In this document: piece after piece, positions 1-12,341 of the stretch
Position numbering within the stretch: position 1 is the stretch's first letter
How the letters are laid out: every line of letters begins with the position of its first letter
Assembly (NCBI RefSeq): GCF_026151205.1
Contig: NC_087084.1
Location: 13,109,453-13,173,452 of the forward strand
Source: Bolinopsis microptera
Taxonomy: Eukaryota; Ctenophora; Tentaculata; Lobata; Bolinopsidae
Direction of reading: 5' to 3'
DNA: 64,000 nt
Notes under the pieces: model-generated
Told to the model about the DNA's origin: nothing
Seen by the model: the letters and a program-made list of their open reading frames with translations, nothing else
The model's database searches: none
Made by a program: the position numbers and the translations under genes

Positions 1-2197
1 TTAAAAAAGAAAGAAGAAAGATTAAAAAGAAAGAATAATGAAAAGAAAGAACAAGAGGTTGGTTTGCTAAACATTTGCTGTTTGATTTAATAATTTCAAA
101 TTAAAAGCTCAAAGTACTTACAGCTTTTAAAAGATAAACATTATTAAATCACTGTTCAGATATTTTTATGTCGCATAAACTGTAATAATATGCATTGATT
201 CACTTAGGCATGTGCAGTTAATCATCGTTACCTAATGGACCGTTTATCGGCATTTAGAAAACGGATAATTGCTAACTTGGTGTTTAATTTACACCCGTAC
301 ATTTTAACAAACGCTCACTATGTACTGTGACGTTAATGGTAATGATAGTCTGTGACGTGAATGAAACTGTGCGCGTGTGCTATTACCGTCTGTTATAATC
401 CGTGCAAATCACATCTTACTATATATAAAGCGAGACGCGGACGATATATATATGTATATATATATATTTATTTATCCGCACCATTTTACTGACACCACGG
501 CATCAACTTTAACACGGGTTTCCGCAAAAACCGTACAAGATATAAAACTGAAACTTTTTTAACTGATTCAAATGCTTTAATGGCCTTCAAATCAGCATGA
601 AAAAAATCGAAAATCGGCCAAGGAATAAGAATTTTAGTACCCAAAATTTGGACCCCCAAGTGGTGTCAAAAACGCGAATTAAATAAGTAATAATTATTTT
701 TACTGGGAGACTTTAGGGTAGGAAACTGATCCGGCCACCAAAGAGCCTTGACACCAGTCTTTAAGGTTTGACGGGTTCCTGCTAGTTACTTTAAGTTTAC
801 TGTGTAAAGGTAATTTGAGGGGCTAGGTCTAGGTGTCAGTATTATGTTTCATATTTAGGAGGTGAAATAATGTGGACAATAAAATCACTTAGGTTACCCT
901 GGAAAACATTGTTAACACTTGAGACATGACCCTGATAACACAGTAAATATTAAAAATAGCGCACGGGCCCTGCACTGGTCAGAGTCAAATAACCACACCT
1001 TGAACAAAGCTAATTTCATAGTCCATTAACTTTTCGAATATCTCGGTCAAAACGTTTAAAAACTATTGTAAGAATTTATATTGACTTTGATAACAATTGT
1101 CCTGTCCGTATAGCAACAGTTAAGATCGACTTAAACGATTCCTCCAAATAACCATGGCATCAAATTGGCCATTGGCCAATTGCAATGTCAACCCTCTTCC
1201 CACATATTATATCCATATTTGTTATCAGCAATATCTCTTAGATCATCTGTAATATTGATGACCGTGTCCCTGCTTAACATGTTGTTGTCATGTATGTATT
1301 ACATGTGTCATGGATTGTGGAGTCATGCGGCAACGTGTACATATTTTAAACTTAAAATAGCCCGCTTGTTCTCAATTGAACAATGGACAATGATCCTAAT
1401 TTTGAAATTATCTCACTAAATTCAATTTTTCTGATATCAAATAGTTTAGCTTAATATTAAATATATAGTTACTTTATTTTAATGGAGACCATAGTCATAT
1501 GCTATGCTCAAGTTGGTAACTTTATTTTCAATTTGAAAAGCCGTAACATTTGTTATCACCCATAAAAACTGCAGAGTAAGATTGTACATGTACATTAGCC
1601 CTGATAACACGAACAGTTAACTAAGTTCTTATATTTTATGTAATAAGGATGGACTTTATGAATATTCATGTGTCTCGTCTGTATTGTTCCGTATAAAATT
1701 TGAATTTGTTTATTTATTTACTTTTCATCTGACCTGTGGTTGAGATATTAGTGACCTAGCTATAACGGTAATACTAGATGATATGTAGTATAAAATTTAC
1801 CTTGTATTGAAGATCTAACAAATGATCACTCTGCTGATTCTTCCCATTCTTCCCATAGCTCATTGATGTATAATGTTTAAAAGTATGGACTGAACCTAAT
1901 GTCACACAATTTCTGAATTTTATAAGAGTTCAATTAATTCCTATAAAACTTTCCATTTGTACGAGCTAAACACCAGTAGAGTATTTTAACTTAGACCAGC
2001 TGCTATGGGTGCACTATAAATGATGTGCACTATAAATGATGTGCATTGTGCACGGTGTGCACATGCTAAAACACTCCCGCAAACTCGCCTGGGAGTAGTG
2101 AGTACTAGGCACTAGCACATATTACCGGTCTGCGTATATCCTGCATAACAATTACTGCAAACACACGCACAGAGTATAAGAGACTTCTAAAGATGGA
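1..2197. other. AT-rich stretch, no gene recognised
   Basis: I see no splice-bounded coding exon and no strong homology. Short open frames at 377-562 and 1165-1419 have ordinary AT-rich composition and no supporting signals. A short GTGCAC-rich motif cluster with a duplicated ACTATAAATGATGTGC unit lies at about 2008-2060. Confidence 0.5.
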
Positions 2198-2373
2198 TAA
2201 GGGGGGTCCGACCCCCTTTTTTTCCAGGACCGCCAAATTTTAGCCAAATTGGAATAGACAAAAATGAGGTTGTACCCGAGCACTTTCAAAAACATCTACG
2301 AAAAAAAGTTAAAATTTACCAAAAATCAGTTTTTTGGCACAGTTTGGTGGATAATGACACAGGACCCCCCTTA
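2198..2373. mobile_element. Short MITE with G-run terminal inverted repeats
   Basis: The ends are perfect 12-bp inverted repeats, TAAGGGGGGTCC at 2198-2209 and its reverse complement at 2362-2373. The 176-bp body has no ORF. If the outer TA is read as the target duplication it resembles a Tc1/mariner-type MITE, but a longer repeat beginning with TA is equally possible. A further GACCCCC just inside the left end makes that end a small hairpin. Confidence 0.5.
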
Positions 2374-2866
2374 ATAAGACCTCTGAGCGAACAGGGCGCG
2401 TACCTCTCTCTTTGACACGTGTTTTAGACCCTTCAACACGGCCAACTCTTCAGCAGCTATTTATCAGGAAATCTCTGTTGGCAAATAAATAGTATCAGGG
2501 CGTTGCTGGCTTTGTAATTTGTATGGAGATGTAGTTTAGGTTTAGGTTCAGGCTTGTGTTTAGTGATTAAAACCGCGGATATCCGGTTGTAAACCTGATG
2601 AAACTTAGTAAACTTAATAAATAAAGATAGCGGTTTTTACAACGGAGCTGTAGAATTACCAATGGTCTGGACTAATTCACTATAAAATGTAAAACTTGTC
2701 TAGACTCAATCCTTCCACACGTTCCGCAACTTCTAGTCGCTCTACTTAGTATGTGTAACTTGTCATGATGCAGAGCATGATGTGTAACTTTGTAGCCTCC
2801 TAGACAGGTAACACACTGTGTAACTTGTCATGATCCTTAGTCCTGCAGAGCATGATGGAGAGTAGC
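2374..2866. other. Noncoding stretch with a duplicated flank before the 21-bp array
   Basis: No gene is seen. A segment containing GTGTAACTTGTCATGAT followed by GCAGAGCATGATG occurs at about 2754-2786 and again at about 2817-2857, so the sequence directly before the minisatellite is itself duplicated with a small indel. Confidence 0.5.
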
Positions 2867-4170
2867 AACATTGGCTGGTACAGTCGTAACATTGGCTCGT
2901 ACACTCGTAACATTGGCTCGTACACTCGTAACATTGGCTGGTACACTCGTAACATTGGCTCGTACACTCGTAACATTGGCTCGTACACTCGTAACATTGG
3001 CTGGTACACTCGTAACATTGGCTCGTACACTCGTAACATTGGCTGGTACACTCGTAACATTGGCTGGTACACTCGTAACATTGGCTCGTACACTCGTAAC
3101 ATTGGCTCGTACACTCGTAACATTGGCTGGTACACTCGTAACATTGGCTCGTACACTCGTAACATTGGCTCGTACACTCGTAACATTGGCTCGTACACTC
3201 GTAACATTGGCTCGTACACTCGTAACATTGGCTCGTACACTCGTAACATTGGCTCGTACACTCGTAACATTGGCTCGTACACTCGTAACATTGGCTCGTA
3301 CACTCGTAACATTGGCTCGTACACTCGTAACATTGGCTCGTACACTCGTAACATTGGCTCGTACACTTGTAACATTGGCTGGTACACTCGTAACATTGGC
3401 TCGTACACTCGTAACATTGGCTGGTACACTCGTAACATTGGCTGGTACACTCGTAAGATTGGCTCGTACACTCGTAACATTGGCTCGTACACTCGTAACA
3501 TTGGCTCGTACACTCGTAACATTGGCTCGTACACTCGTAACATTGGCTCGTACACTCGTAACATTGGCTCGTACACTCGTAACATTGGCTGGTACACTCG
3601 TAACATTGGCTGGTACACTCGTAACATTGGCTCGTACACTCGTAACATTGGCTCGTACACTCGTAACATTGGCTGGTACACTCGTAACATTGGCTCGTAC
3701 ACTCGTAACATTGGCTCGTACACTCGTAACATTGGCTCGTACACTCGTAACATTGGCTCGTACACTCGTAACATTGGCTCGTACACTCGTAACATTGGCT
3801 CGTACACTCGTAACATTGGCTGGTACACTCGTAACATTGGCTCGTACACTCGTAACATTGGCTCGTACACTCGTAACATTGGCTCGTACACTCGTAACAT
3901 TGGCTCGTACACTCGTAACATTGGCTCGTACACTCGTAACATTGGCTCGTACACTCGTAACATTGGCTGGTACACTCGTAACATTGGCTCGTACACTCGT
4001 AACATTGGCTCGTACACTCGTAACATTGGCTCGTACACTCGTAACATTGGCTCGTACACTCGTAACATTGGCTCGTACACTCGTAACATTGGCTCGTACA
4101 CTCGTAACATTGGCTCGTACACTTGTAACATTGGCTCGTACACTCGTAACATTGGCTCGTACACTCGTAG
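2867..4170. repeat. 21-bp minisatellite, about 62 copies, with a 7-unit higher-order period
   Basis: The unit is 21 bp and holds CGTAACATTGG followed by CTCGTACACT. One base is dimorphic (GGCTCGTAC or GGCTGGTAC), with rare extra changes near 3367, 3455 and 4122. Because 21 is a multiple of three and the unit has no stop on either strand in several frames, open frames of more than 430 codons appear on both strands. They read as seven-residue repeats such as NIGSYTR and are a by-product of the unit. In the right half the G variant recurs every seventh unit (147 bp). Confidence 0.95.
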
Positions 4171-4270
4171 CATACTTGTAGAATGTAGGTCATGTTCTAG
4201 GGAACACCATCTCCTGTGATCCTGTATCTGTGATGTGCTGTACAGTGCACTCTAACGTACCCTCACATGT

Positions 4271-4342
4271 GTCACATGTAATGTAACACTTGTGTCACAT
4301 GTAATGTAACACTTGTGTCACATGTAATGTAACACTTGTGTC
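4271..4342. repeat. 23-bp tandem repeat, three copies
   Basis: The unit starts GTCACATGTAATG and recurs at 4271, 4294 and 4317. It contains CACATGTA, a relative of the CACGTG boxes found nearby. The rest of 4171-5088 shows no gene. Confidence 0.8.
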
Positions 4343-4519
4343 ATATGTAGCACGTGGGTAAGTGGGCTGTGACATCAATGTGACCGTGACTTTCTATAAC
4401 AACTCTCCAGTCTCCAGTAACCCAGAATATAACGTCAAACTGACATGTTACACATGTAACACGACGTGTAAGTTGCAACACATGACACTATGCATGACGA
4501 GTAAAACCACGTGTACCAC

Positions 4520-4583
4520 CACGTGTTAGTCGTATCACGTGACGTGTTAGTCGTATCACGTGACGTGTTAGTCGTGTCACGAG
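4520..4583. repeat. 21-bp tandem repeat carrying TCACGTGA palindromes
   Basis: Three units contain CGTGTTAGTCGT and TCACGTGA, the third slightly changed to GTCACGAG. TCACGTGA is the core recognised by bHLH-zip factors of the MITF/TFE type. Two further CACGTG hexamers lie just upstream (about 4498-4525). Confidence 0.75.
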
Positions 4584-5088
4584 TTGTGAGTGTGGCAGTG
4601 TCTTTAAGAAGTGTCAGATGTGTCAGCACCCCCTCCTTATCGTAACATTACACTGGTTACTCGGTTATATAATAACTCCTACCACTATTCTCTATACTAC
4701 GGAGTGTATAAACTAACTTAATAATGAGATGATATGCATTATCGGACTGTTTGGACAGTTCAAAATAACGAGAGTGGGTGAGTTAAAAAAGTATATAAAT
4801 TGCGGGGTTTTTGTTTCACTTTATGTTATCCAGATAGACAGTTGTACCGAGAGCAACTGTTTCAACTCCTCTAAAAGTTCCAACATTTATAATCGCTGTT
4901 GAAAGCTTAATCGGTATGCGGTCTGATTGGTGACTGATCCGTGCAACCTTGTCGTACAGTAAGTAAGTTAGCATAGTGAGTAATGGTTGAAGCTCAACAC
5001 TGGTCTAAGGATTGTACCTGCTGAATTTTTGTAAACATAACAGATTATATTCCCGAACAATCTCTCCTAGAAGAAGGAAGTACACTCT

Positions 5089-5376
5089 TTATCTAAAAGA
5101 ATGACCCTGAGATAAGATAGAGAAGTTAGCGAGTGTGCCAATTTCGCTTCCTTTACATCTGAGTGTTTTGGATGTCCAACTTGGACTTCTAGTACTAGCA
5201 TGACTTGTTTTGGCTCGCAACTTCTCTGACCAGATATCTCTGATACAAGTTGTGATATTATTAAGAAATGTAAATGAAATGTAACGAAAGGCCAGGTATT
5301 CCTGGAATGTTGGGTTAAGTAATCCGGCTACTCGGGAGTGAACTCCGCGATATTGTTCTAGAAGTTTAGTAATATC
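5089..5376 (-). CDS. Possible terminal exon, NLR-like (STAND NTPase) fragment
   Basis: A 95-residue open segment is bounded upstream by a splice acceptor (sequence ending GCACGGTGCAG, exon starting GATATTACT, phase 0) and closed by TAA at 5091-5089. It has no ATG of its own, so if real it is a downstream exon. Residues about 19-32 read LLNPTFQEYLAFRY, which resembles the TFQEYLAA-type signature in the helical region after the NACHT domain of NLR proteins. No Walker A or B motif or leucine-rich repeat was found nearby, so a full NLR gene is not shown. The second half is Ser/Thr/Lys-rich and unassigned. It may be a gene fragment or chance. Confidence 0.3.
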   Translation of the reverse strand, partial: DITKLLEQYRGVHSRVAGLLNPTFQEYLAFRYISFTFLNNITTCIRDIWSEKLRAKTSHASTRSPSWTSKTLRCKGSEIGTLANFSILSQGHSFR

Positions 5377-6713
5377 CTGCACCGTGCAGCAATGTTGAGC
5401 GAGAAGAAATGTGACGTATGTTAGACTGGAGCGAACAATGTTAACTTGGCTAGCTAGTAACTCAATTGTCTCTTTAAAAACGGATATTTTTCTTAATTTG
5501 TAGATTCTCTACTCATTGTTGAGCTGATATAAATCATCTAAGCATGTGCTAAAAATTAAAACTTTGAAACAGACGGAAAATTTAAACAAATTTCAGCACA
5601 CAAGTTGCTTTTACATAATGAATGTGAGAGACTAGCACAGCTTGGCACTACATCACACGGTTATGTCACAGCTGTGTAGCGATCTGTTGAATGCGATTAC
5701 CAAATTAAACCTACTACCACGTTGTCATGGTTACAACAAAATTCAGTGAGCGCTGTACACGGCGCCCTGACATTGTGTTACCTCCCAACTCACAGCTGTA
5801 GTGTTATAAGTGTTTAATATTAGTGTTTATAGGTGTTTATAGGCACGTTTATTAAGTAGTGCTGTGTCAAATCTGGTGCCTGATTGTATCAAGATATTGT
5901 TTTAACATTGTCTATTCAGTTTGAACCACTGATTATAGAATGTGTGGAGAGTTGTGTAGTTAAAACAATTTCATTGTTACAGATCATTATATAAATTTTA
6001 TATAGCTCACACAACAGTTTCATTTGTTCAATATACACACAATTCAAGCGCTATATTCACAGTTCAATCAATCATCCAACACGATCATATACATATTATA
6101 ATGAAATGAAAAACAGTTCCACCTTGTCAAACCACACAAAGGTGTCCGAGATAGAGAGAGAGAGAGAGAGAGATAGAGAGAGCGAGCAGCTTTCTCTTAC
6201 ACCAATAATAATACAAGAACTGACCATGATTTGAATTTCTCATCATCATTATACCCTTTTCAGTCAAAGACGAGCATACCCAAAGAAAAGCTAAGTCCTT
6301 CGAGCGACAAGGTGCGTTAATTCCACACACTTGAGCACTTAAATGTTTTATAAAGGAGTAACAGCTGTGCTTGATTCTTATCGTTCCCGGTGTTGATTTG
6401 TGGTGGTACAAAGTACAAAGTGACGGTTTATAATTTAGATGCCAAGCGCAGTTAACATGCTGAACTGAATAATATAGTTTACAAATGTAATATCAGTATT
6501 CAGTATACACCATAGTTACTGTCACAATAGTTACTGTCACCATAGTTACTGTAACCATAGTTACTGTCACGCTGAACGGCTTCTCCTTTTCAAGGAGGTG
6601 TCTAAACTAAACTAAACTAAACTATGCTTTTAGACAAGTACTGAGCATTTATTATTATGAAATCATGATTATATAAAGATATAACGGCGTTATTCGCGTG
6701 GTAAACTGGTCAT
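5377..6713. other. Noncoding stretch with short simple repeats
   Basis: A (GA)n tract lies at about 6151-6182. A 15-bp unit CATAGTTACTGTCAC is repeated about four times at 6507-6572, and ACTAA repeats lie at about 6604-6623. An open minus-strand frame at 6127-6411 runs into the (GA)n tract and is not supported as a gene. Confidence 0.6.
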
Positions 6714-9684
6714 TAAAGATGGTCCAATAAACTGGTTTAAGTTGGTCTAAGTAAGCTATTAAACTGGTTTAAGTTGGTCTAAGTAAGCTATTAAACTGGT
6801 TTAAGTTGGTCTAAGTAAGCTATTAAACTGGTTTAAGTTGGTCTCAGTAAGCTATTAAACTGGTTTAAGTTGGTCTCAGTAAGCTATTAAACTGGTTTAA
6901 GTTGGTCTCAGTAAGCTATTAAACTGGTTTAAGTTGGTCTCAGTGAGCTATTAAACTGGTTTAAGTTGGTCTCAGTGAGCTATTAAACTGGTTTAAGTTG
7001 GTCTCAGTAAGCTATTAAACTGGTTTAAGTTGGTCTCAGTAAGCTATTAAACTGGTTTAAGTTGGTCTCAGTAAGCTATTAAACTGGTTTAAGTTGGTCT
7101 CAGTAAGCTATTAAACTGGTTTAAGTTGGTCTCAGTAAGCTATTAAACTGGTTTCAGTTGGTCTCAGTAAGCTATTAAACTGGTTTAAGTTGGTCTCAGT
7201 GAGCTATTAAACTGGTTTAAGTTGGTCTCAGTAAGCTATTAAACTGGTTTAAGTTGGTCTCAGTAAGCTATTAAACTGGTTTAAGTTGGTCTCAGTAAGC
7301 TATTAAACTGGTTTAAGTTGGTCTCAGTAAGCTATTAAACTGGTTTCAGTTGGTCTCAGTAAGCTATTTAACTGGTTTAAGTTGGTCTCAGTAAGCTATT
7401 AAAATGGTTTAAGTTGGTCTCAGTGAGCTATTAAACTGGTTTAAGTTGGTCTCAGTAAGCTATTAAACTGGTTTAAGTTGGTCTCAGTAAGCTATTAAAC
7501 TGGTTTAAGTTGGTCTCAGTAAGCTATTAAACTGGTTTAAGTTGGTCTCAGTAAGCTATTAAACTGGTTTAAGTTGGTCTCAGTAAGCTATTAAAATGGT
7601 TTAAGTTGGTCTAAGTAAACTATTAAACTGGTTTAAGTTGGTCTCAGTAAGCTATTAAACTGGTTTAAGTTGGTCTCAGTAAGCTATTAAACTGGTTTAA
7701 GTTGGTCTCAGTAAGCTATTAAACTGGTTTAAGTTGGTCTCAGTAAGCTATTAAACTGGTTTAAGTTGGTCTCAGTAAGCTATTAAAATGGTTTAAGTTG
7801 GTCTCAGTAAGCTATTAAACTGGTTTAAGTTGGTCTCAGTAAGCTATTTAACTGGTTTAAGTTGGTCTAAGTAAGCTATTAAACTGGTTTAAGTTGGTCT
7901 CAGTAAGCTATTAAAATGGTTTAAGTTGGTCTCAGTAAGCTATTAAACTGGTTTAAGTTGGTCTCAGTAAGCTATTAAACTGGTTTAAGTTGGTCTCAGT
8001 AAGCTATTAAACTGGTTTAAGTTGGTCTCAGTAAGCTATTTAACTGGTTTAAGTTGGTCTCAGTAAGCTATTAAACTGGTTTAAGTTGGTCTCAGTAAGC
8101 TATTAAAATGGTTTAAGTTGGTCTCAGTAAGCTATTAAAATGGTTTAAGTTGGTCTCAGTAAGCTATTAAACTGGTTTAAGTTGGTCTCAGTGAGCTATT
8201 AAACTGGTTTAAGTTGGTCTCAGTAAGCTATTAAACTGGTTTAAGTTGGTCTCAGTAAGCTATTAAACTGGTTTAAGTTGGTCTCAGTAAGCTATTAAAC
8301 TGGTTTAAGTTGGTCTCAGTAAGCTATTAAAATGGTTTAAGTTGGTCTCAGTAAGCTATTAAACTGGTTTAAGTTGGTCTCAGTAAGCTATTAAAATGGT
8401 TTAAGTTGGTCTAAGTAAGCTATTAAACTGGTTTAAGTTGGTCTCAGTAAGCTATTAAACTGGTTTAAGTTGGTCTCAGTAAGCTATTTAACTGGTTTAA
8501 GTTGGTCTCAGTAAGCTATTAAACTGGTTTAAGTTGGTCTAAGTAAACTATTAAACTGGTTTAAGTTGGTCTCAGTAAGCTATTAAAATGGTTTAAGTTG
8601 GTCTCAGTAAGCTATTAAAATGGTTTAAGTTGGTCTCAGTAAGCTATTAAAATGGTTTAAGTTGGTCTCAGTAAGCTATTAAACTGGTTTAAGTTGGTCT
8701 CAGTAAGCTATTAAAATGGTTTAAGTTGGTCTCAGTAAGCTATTAAAATGGTTTAAGTTGGTCTCAGTAAGCTATTAAACTGGTTTAAGTTGGTCTCAGT
8801 AAGCTATTAAAATGGTTTAAGTTGGTCTCAGTAAGCTATTAAAATGGTTTAAGTTGGTCTCAGTAAGCTATTAAAATGGTTTAAGTTGGTCTCAGTAAGC
8901 TATTAAAATGGTTTAAGTTGGTCTCAGTAAGCTATTAAAATGGTTTAAGTTGGTCTCAGTAAGCTATTAAACTGGTTTAAGTTGGTCTCAGTAAGCTATT
9001 AAAATGGTTTAAGTTGGTCTCAGTAAGCTATTAAAATGGTTTAAGTTGGTCTCAGTAAGCTATTAAAATGGTTTAAGTTGGTCTCAGTAAGCTATTAAAA
9101 TGGTTTAAGTTGGTCTCAGTAAGCTATTAAACTGGTTTAAGTTGGTCTCAGTAAGCTATTAAACTGGTTTAAGTTGGTCTCAGTAAGCTATTAAACTGGT
9201 TTAAGTTGGTCTCAGTAAGCTATTAAACTGGTTTAAGTTGGTCTCAGTAAGCTATTAAAATGGTTTAAGTTGGTCTCAGTAAGCTATTAAACTGGTTTAA
9301 GTTGGTCTCAGTAAGCTATTAAACTGGTTTAAGTTGGTCTAAGTAAGCTATTAAACTGGTTTAAGTTGGTCTAAGTAAGCTATTAAACTGGTTTAAGTTG
9401 GTCTCAGTAAGCTATTAAACTGGTTTAAGTTGGTCTCAGTAAGCTATTAAACTGGTTTAAGTTGGTCTCAGTAAGCTATTAAACTGGTTTAAGTTGGTCT
9501 CAGTAAGCTATTAAAATGGTTTAAGTTGGTCTCAGTAAGCTATTAAACTGGTTTAAGTTGGTCTCAGTAAGCTATTAAACTGGTTTAAGTTGGTCTCAGT
9601 AAGCTATTAAACTGGTTTAAGTTGGTCTCAGTAAGCTATTAAACTGGTTTAAGTTGGTCTCAGTAAGCTATTAAACTGGTTTAA
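6714..9684. repeat. 32-bp minisatellite, about 92 copies
   Basis: The unit is 32 bp and contains GGTTTAAGTTGGTCTCAG then TAAGCTATTAAACT. The 480-base recurrence of whole lines equals 15 units, which confirms the period. Variants are clustered rather than random: GTCTAAG in the first copies, CAGTGAGC mostly before about 7430 with one at about 8190, and AAAATGG instead of AAACTGG densest between about 8580 and 9110. That pattern fits local unequal exchange. The unit carries stops and 32 is not divisible by three, so no protein is implied. Confidence 0.97.
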
Positions 9685-10032
9685 GCGTTACTGGTTTCTC
9701 CTTCACCGCGTTACGTGCCGTGTGTTATGTGTTATGTGTTATGTATGAACACTGAACAGTGTAAGTACCGGCTCAAAACATAAGGTTCACTGGGGCGCGT
9801 GTTTCCTTTAAGACTAATGATATTCATAGCATTGCCTTAATATTCATTAGATCAGGAGTCTCTCCAATCTCCATGACAATGACCCTCATAACAGCACCTG
9901 CCCCCTAGTTTAACTTCCTTTTCCGGCTTCCTGTTAGGAATATTATCCTGCCAAGACCAAGTGTAGGAAGTATTCTGAATTTTAATATTCAGTATCTTAA
10001 GTTCAATGTGAGATAAGATTGACTTGTACTTA
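9685..10032. other. Spacer between two minisatellites
   Basis: About 350 bp with a short GTTATGT repeat near 9722-9742. I see no gene or element. Confidence 0.5.
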
Positions 10033-10459
10033 GTAACCCGGACACTGTATTGTTGTGTAGTTTCAGCTTTGTAACCCGGACACTGTATTGTACTTAGTTT
10101 CAGCTTTGTAACCCGGACACTGTATTGTACTTAGTTTCAGCTTTGTAACCCGGACACTGTATTGTACTTAGTTTCAGCTTTGTAACCCGGACACTGTATT
10201 GTACTTAGTTTCAGCTTTGTAACCCGGACACTGTATTGTACTTAGTTTCAGCTTTGTAACCCGGACACTGTATTGTACTTAGTTTCAGCTTTGTAACCCG
10301 GACACTGTATTGTACTTAGTTTCAGCTTTGTAACCCGGACACTGTATTGTACTTAGTTTCAGCTTTGTAACCCGGACACTGTATTGTACTTAGTTTCAGC
10401 TTTGTAACCCGGACACTGTATTGTACTTAGTTTCAGCTTTGTAACCCGGACACTGTATT
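10033..10459. repeat. 37-bp minisatellite, left part, about 12 copies
   Basis: The unit is 37 bp and contains AACCCGGACACTGTATTG then TACTTAGTTTCAGCTTTGT. Copies are almost identical, with one TTGTTGTGTAG variant at the left end. The same array resumes at 12342 with the next base of the unit, so an originally single array has been split by the element at 10460-12341. Confidence 0.95.
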
Positions 10460-11953
10460 CAGTGAAAGCAGGATTAATGAACGAATAGTGTGACATTGGG
10501 TTCTCAACCATGGAAATTTAGAAGTCCCTACATGCTGTTCTTTCTGGCTCCATGTGCTAGTTAGGGGTCTGAGGTATCCGAAAAATCATGTTTTGAGTAC
10601 CCAAAGTGTTCTGGGTGCCAGGAATGAGGTTATTAAAGCGGCGAAAATGACCGATTTTGGACTATTTATGAGCTTTTTTGCCCATTTTCATGAGATTAAG
10701 AATCAGGAAAGCTGCTCTAGATGATTGAAATGGTTGATACCAATGAGGATACACCCAACACACATAAATATTCGTGATATATGTGATTTTAATGAGAAAA
10801 ATATGATCTCAGGGCCCATTTTATACCAAAATTTGCCAAAACCACTCGCACTTGTCAAAGCTTCCTCATTTTAGACACATTTAATGATTATTATGGTATC
10901 TAACTTATGGTGGATCTGATAGGAGTATGTCTTAGCTTCATTTTAAGCCATCAATGAGCATGCCCATGCTGGTGTGTATGAAAGTACTTTAATCCTCCCG
11001 TCCATTGATATAGTCTGGGCCATGCTTTTACAAACATGAATTTTCTCCCTCAGTATCTATCTAAAGCTTTTAAAGACATGATTTGAATGCTATCCTACTC
11101 AGCACATGAGTGCTACAGGATGGTGAAAGAATTTCTATAAAAAATCATTAAATGTGGAAGATATGAGGTCATTATATGTGTGTGCGCGCGCGTTTCAGCT
11201 TTGTAACCCGGACACTGTATTCAGTGAAAGCAGGATTAATGAACGAATAGTGTGACATTGGGTTCTCAACCATGGAAATTTAGAAGTCCCTACATGCTGT
11301 TCTTTCTGGCTCCATGTGCTAGTTAGGGGTCTGAGGTATCCGAAAAATCATGTTTTGAGTACCCAAAGTGTTCTGGGTGCCAGGAATGAGGTTATTAAAG
11401 CGGCGAAAATGACCGATTTTGGACTATTTATGAGCTTTTTTGCCCATTTTCATGAGATTAAGAATCAGGAAAGCTGCTCTAGATGATTGAAATGGTTGAT
11501 ACCAATGAGGATACACCCAACACACATAAATATTCGTGATATATGTGATTTTAATGAGAAAAATATGATCTCAGGGCCCATTTTATACCAAAATTTGCCA
11601 AAACCACTCGCACTTGTCAAAGCTTCCTCATTTTAGACACATTTAATGATTATTATGGTATCTAACTTATGGTGGATCTGATAGGAGTATGTCTTAGCTT
11701 CATTTTAAGCCATCAATGAGCATGCCCATGCTGGTGTGTATGAAAGTACTTTAATCCTCCCGTCCATTGATATAGTCTGGGCCATGCTTTTACAAACATG
11801 AATTTTCTCCCTCAGTATCTATCTAAAGCTTTTAAAGACATGATTTGAATGCTATCCTACTCAGCACATGAGTGCTACAGGATGGTGAAAGAATTTCTAT
11901 AAAAAATCATTAAATGTGGAAGATATGAGGTCATTATATGTGTGTGCACGCGC
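10430..11953. repeat. 762-bp tandem duplication spanning the element's left junction
   Basis: Positions 10430-11191 and 11192-11953 are near-identical. Each copy begins inside the 37-bp minisatellite (GTTTCAGCTTTGTAACCC), crosses the element's left end and runs to a (GT)n(CG)n tract. The second copy has a longer CG run (ACGCGCGCGCG at about 11947-11965). The duplication therefore happened after the element had inserted. Confidence 0.95.
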
Positions 11954-12341
11954 GCGCGCGCGCGCTTTTACAAACTTGATATCCTCAGTCCTTTCACATA
12001 TACTGAGATTTTGTTTCAAACTTAATTGACTCTGAACCGAAATTGCCAGAGGAAACAGATAGTGTAACTCAGAAAGACCACAAATGTATAGTTTGTGAGA
12101 TATTGAGGTTATACTCCAAATAATTTACAATGATGTCACACCAGAAAACCTCTATTTTTGGTATATTTAACCTCATATCTCGAACGCGCAGTACTGGATT
12201 GAGCTAAACTTGGTCAGGTTTTGTAGCCCTGACTATCCTCGATCATATGGAACAGGAATAAAACTGTTTAGATGTTCTATCTTAATTATATTAGGCACTT
12301 AGTTCTGAAAAGTGAGAATGTCATTAATACTGCTTTCACTG
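10460..12341. mobile_element. Inverted-repeat element inserted in the 37-bp array
   Basis: The left end CAGTGAAAGCAGGATTAATGA and the reverse complement of the right end (CAGTGAAAGCAGTATTAATGA) differ at one base. TATT lies directly outside both ends (10456-10459 and 12342-12345), consistent with a 4-bp target duplication; the flanking array unit makes a longer one hard to exclude. The roughly 1.1-kb unique body has no long ORF, so it is non-autonomous or decayed. It grew by an internal 762-bp duplication, described separately. The TIR start is loosely like hAT-type ends, but the 4-bp duplication does not fit hAT, so I leave the superfamily open. Confidence 0.7.

Noticed and set aside
2763-4219. 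Open frames of 430-476 codons on both strands over the 21-bp array
   Set aside because: The unit length is a multiple of three and the unit is free of stops in these frames, so the frames follow automatically from the repeat. There is no independent start, splice site or conserved flank.
6714-9684. CRISPR-like array
   Set aside because: The units are contiguous 32-mers with no unique spacers, and the context is eukaryotic. The same holds for the 21-, 29- and 37-bp arrays.
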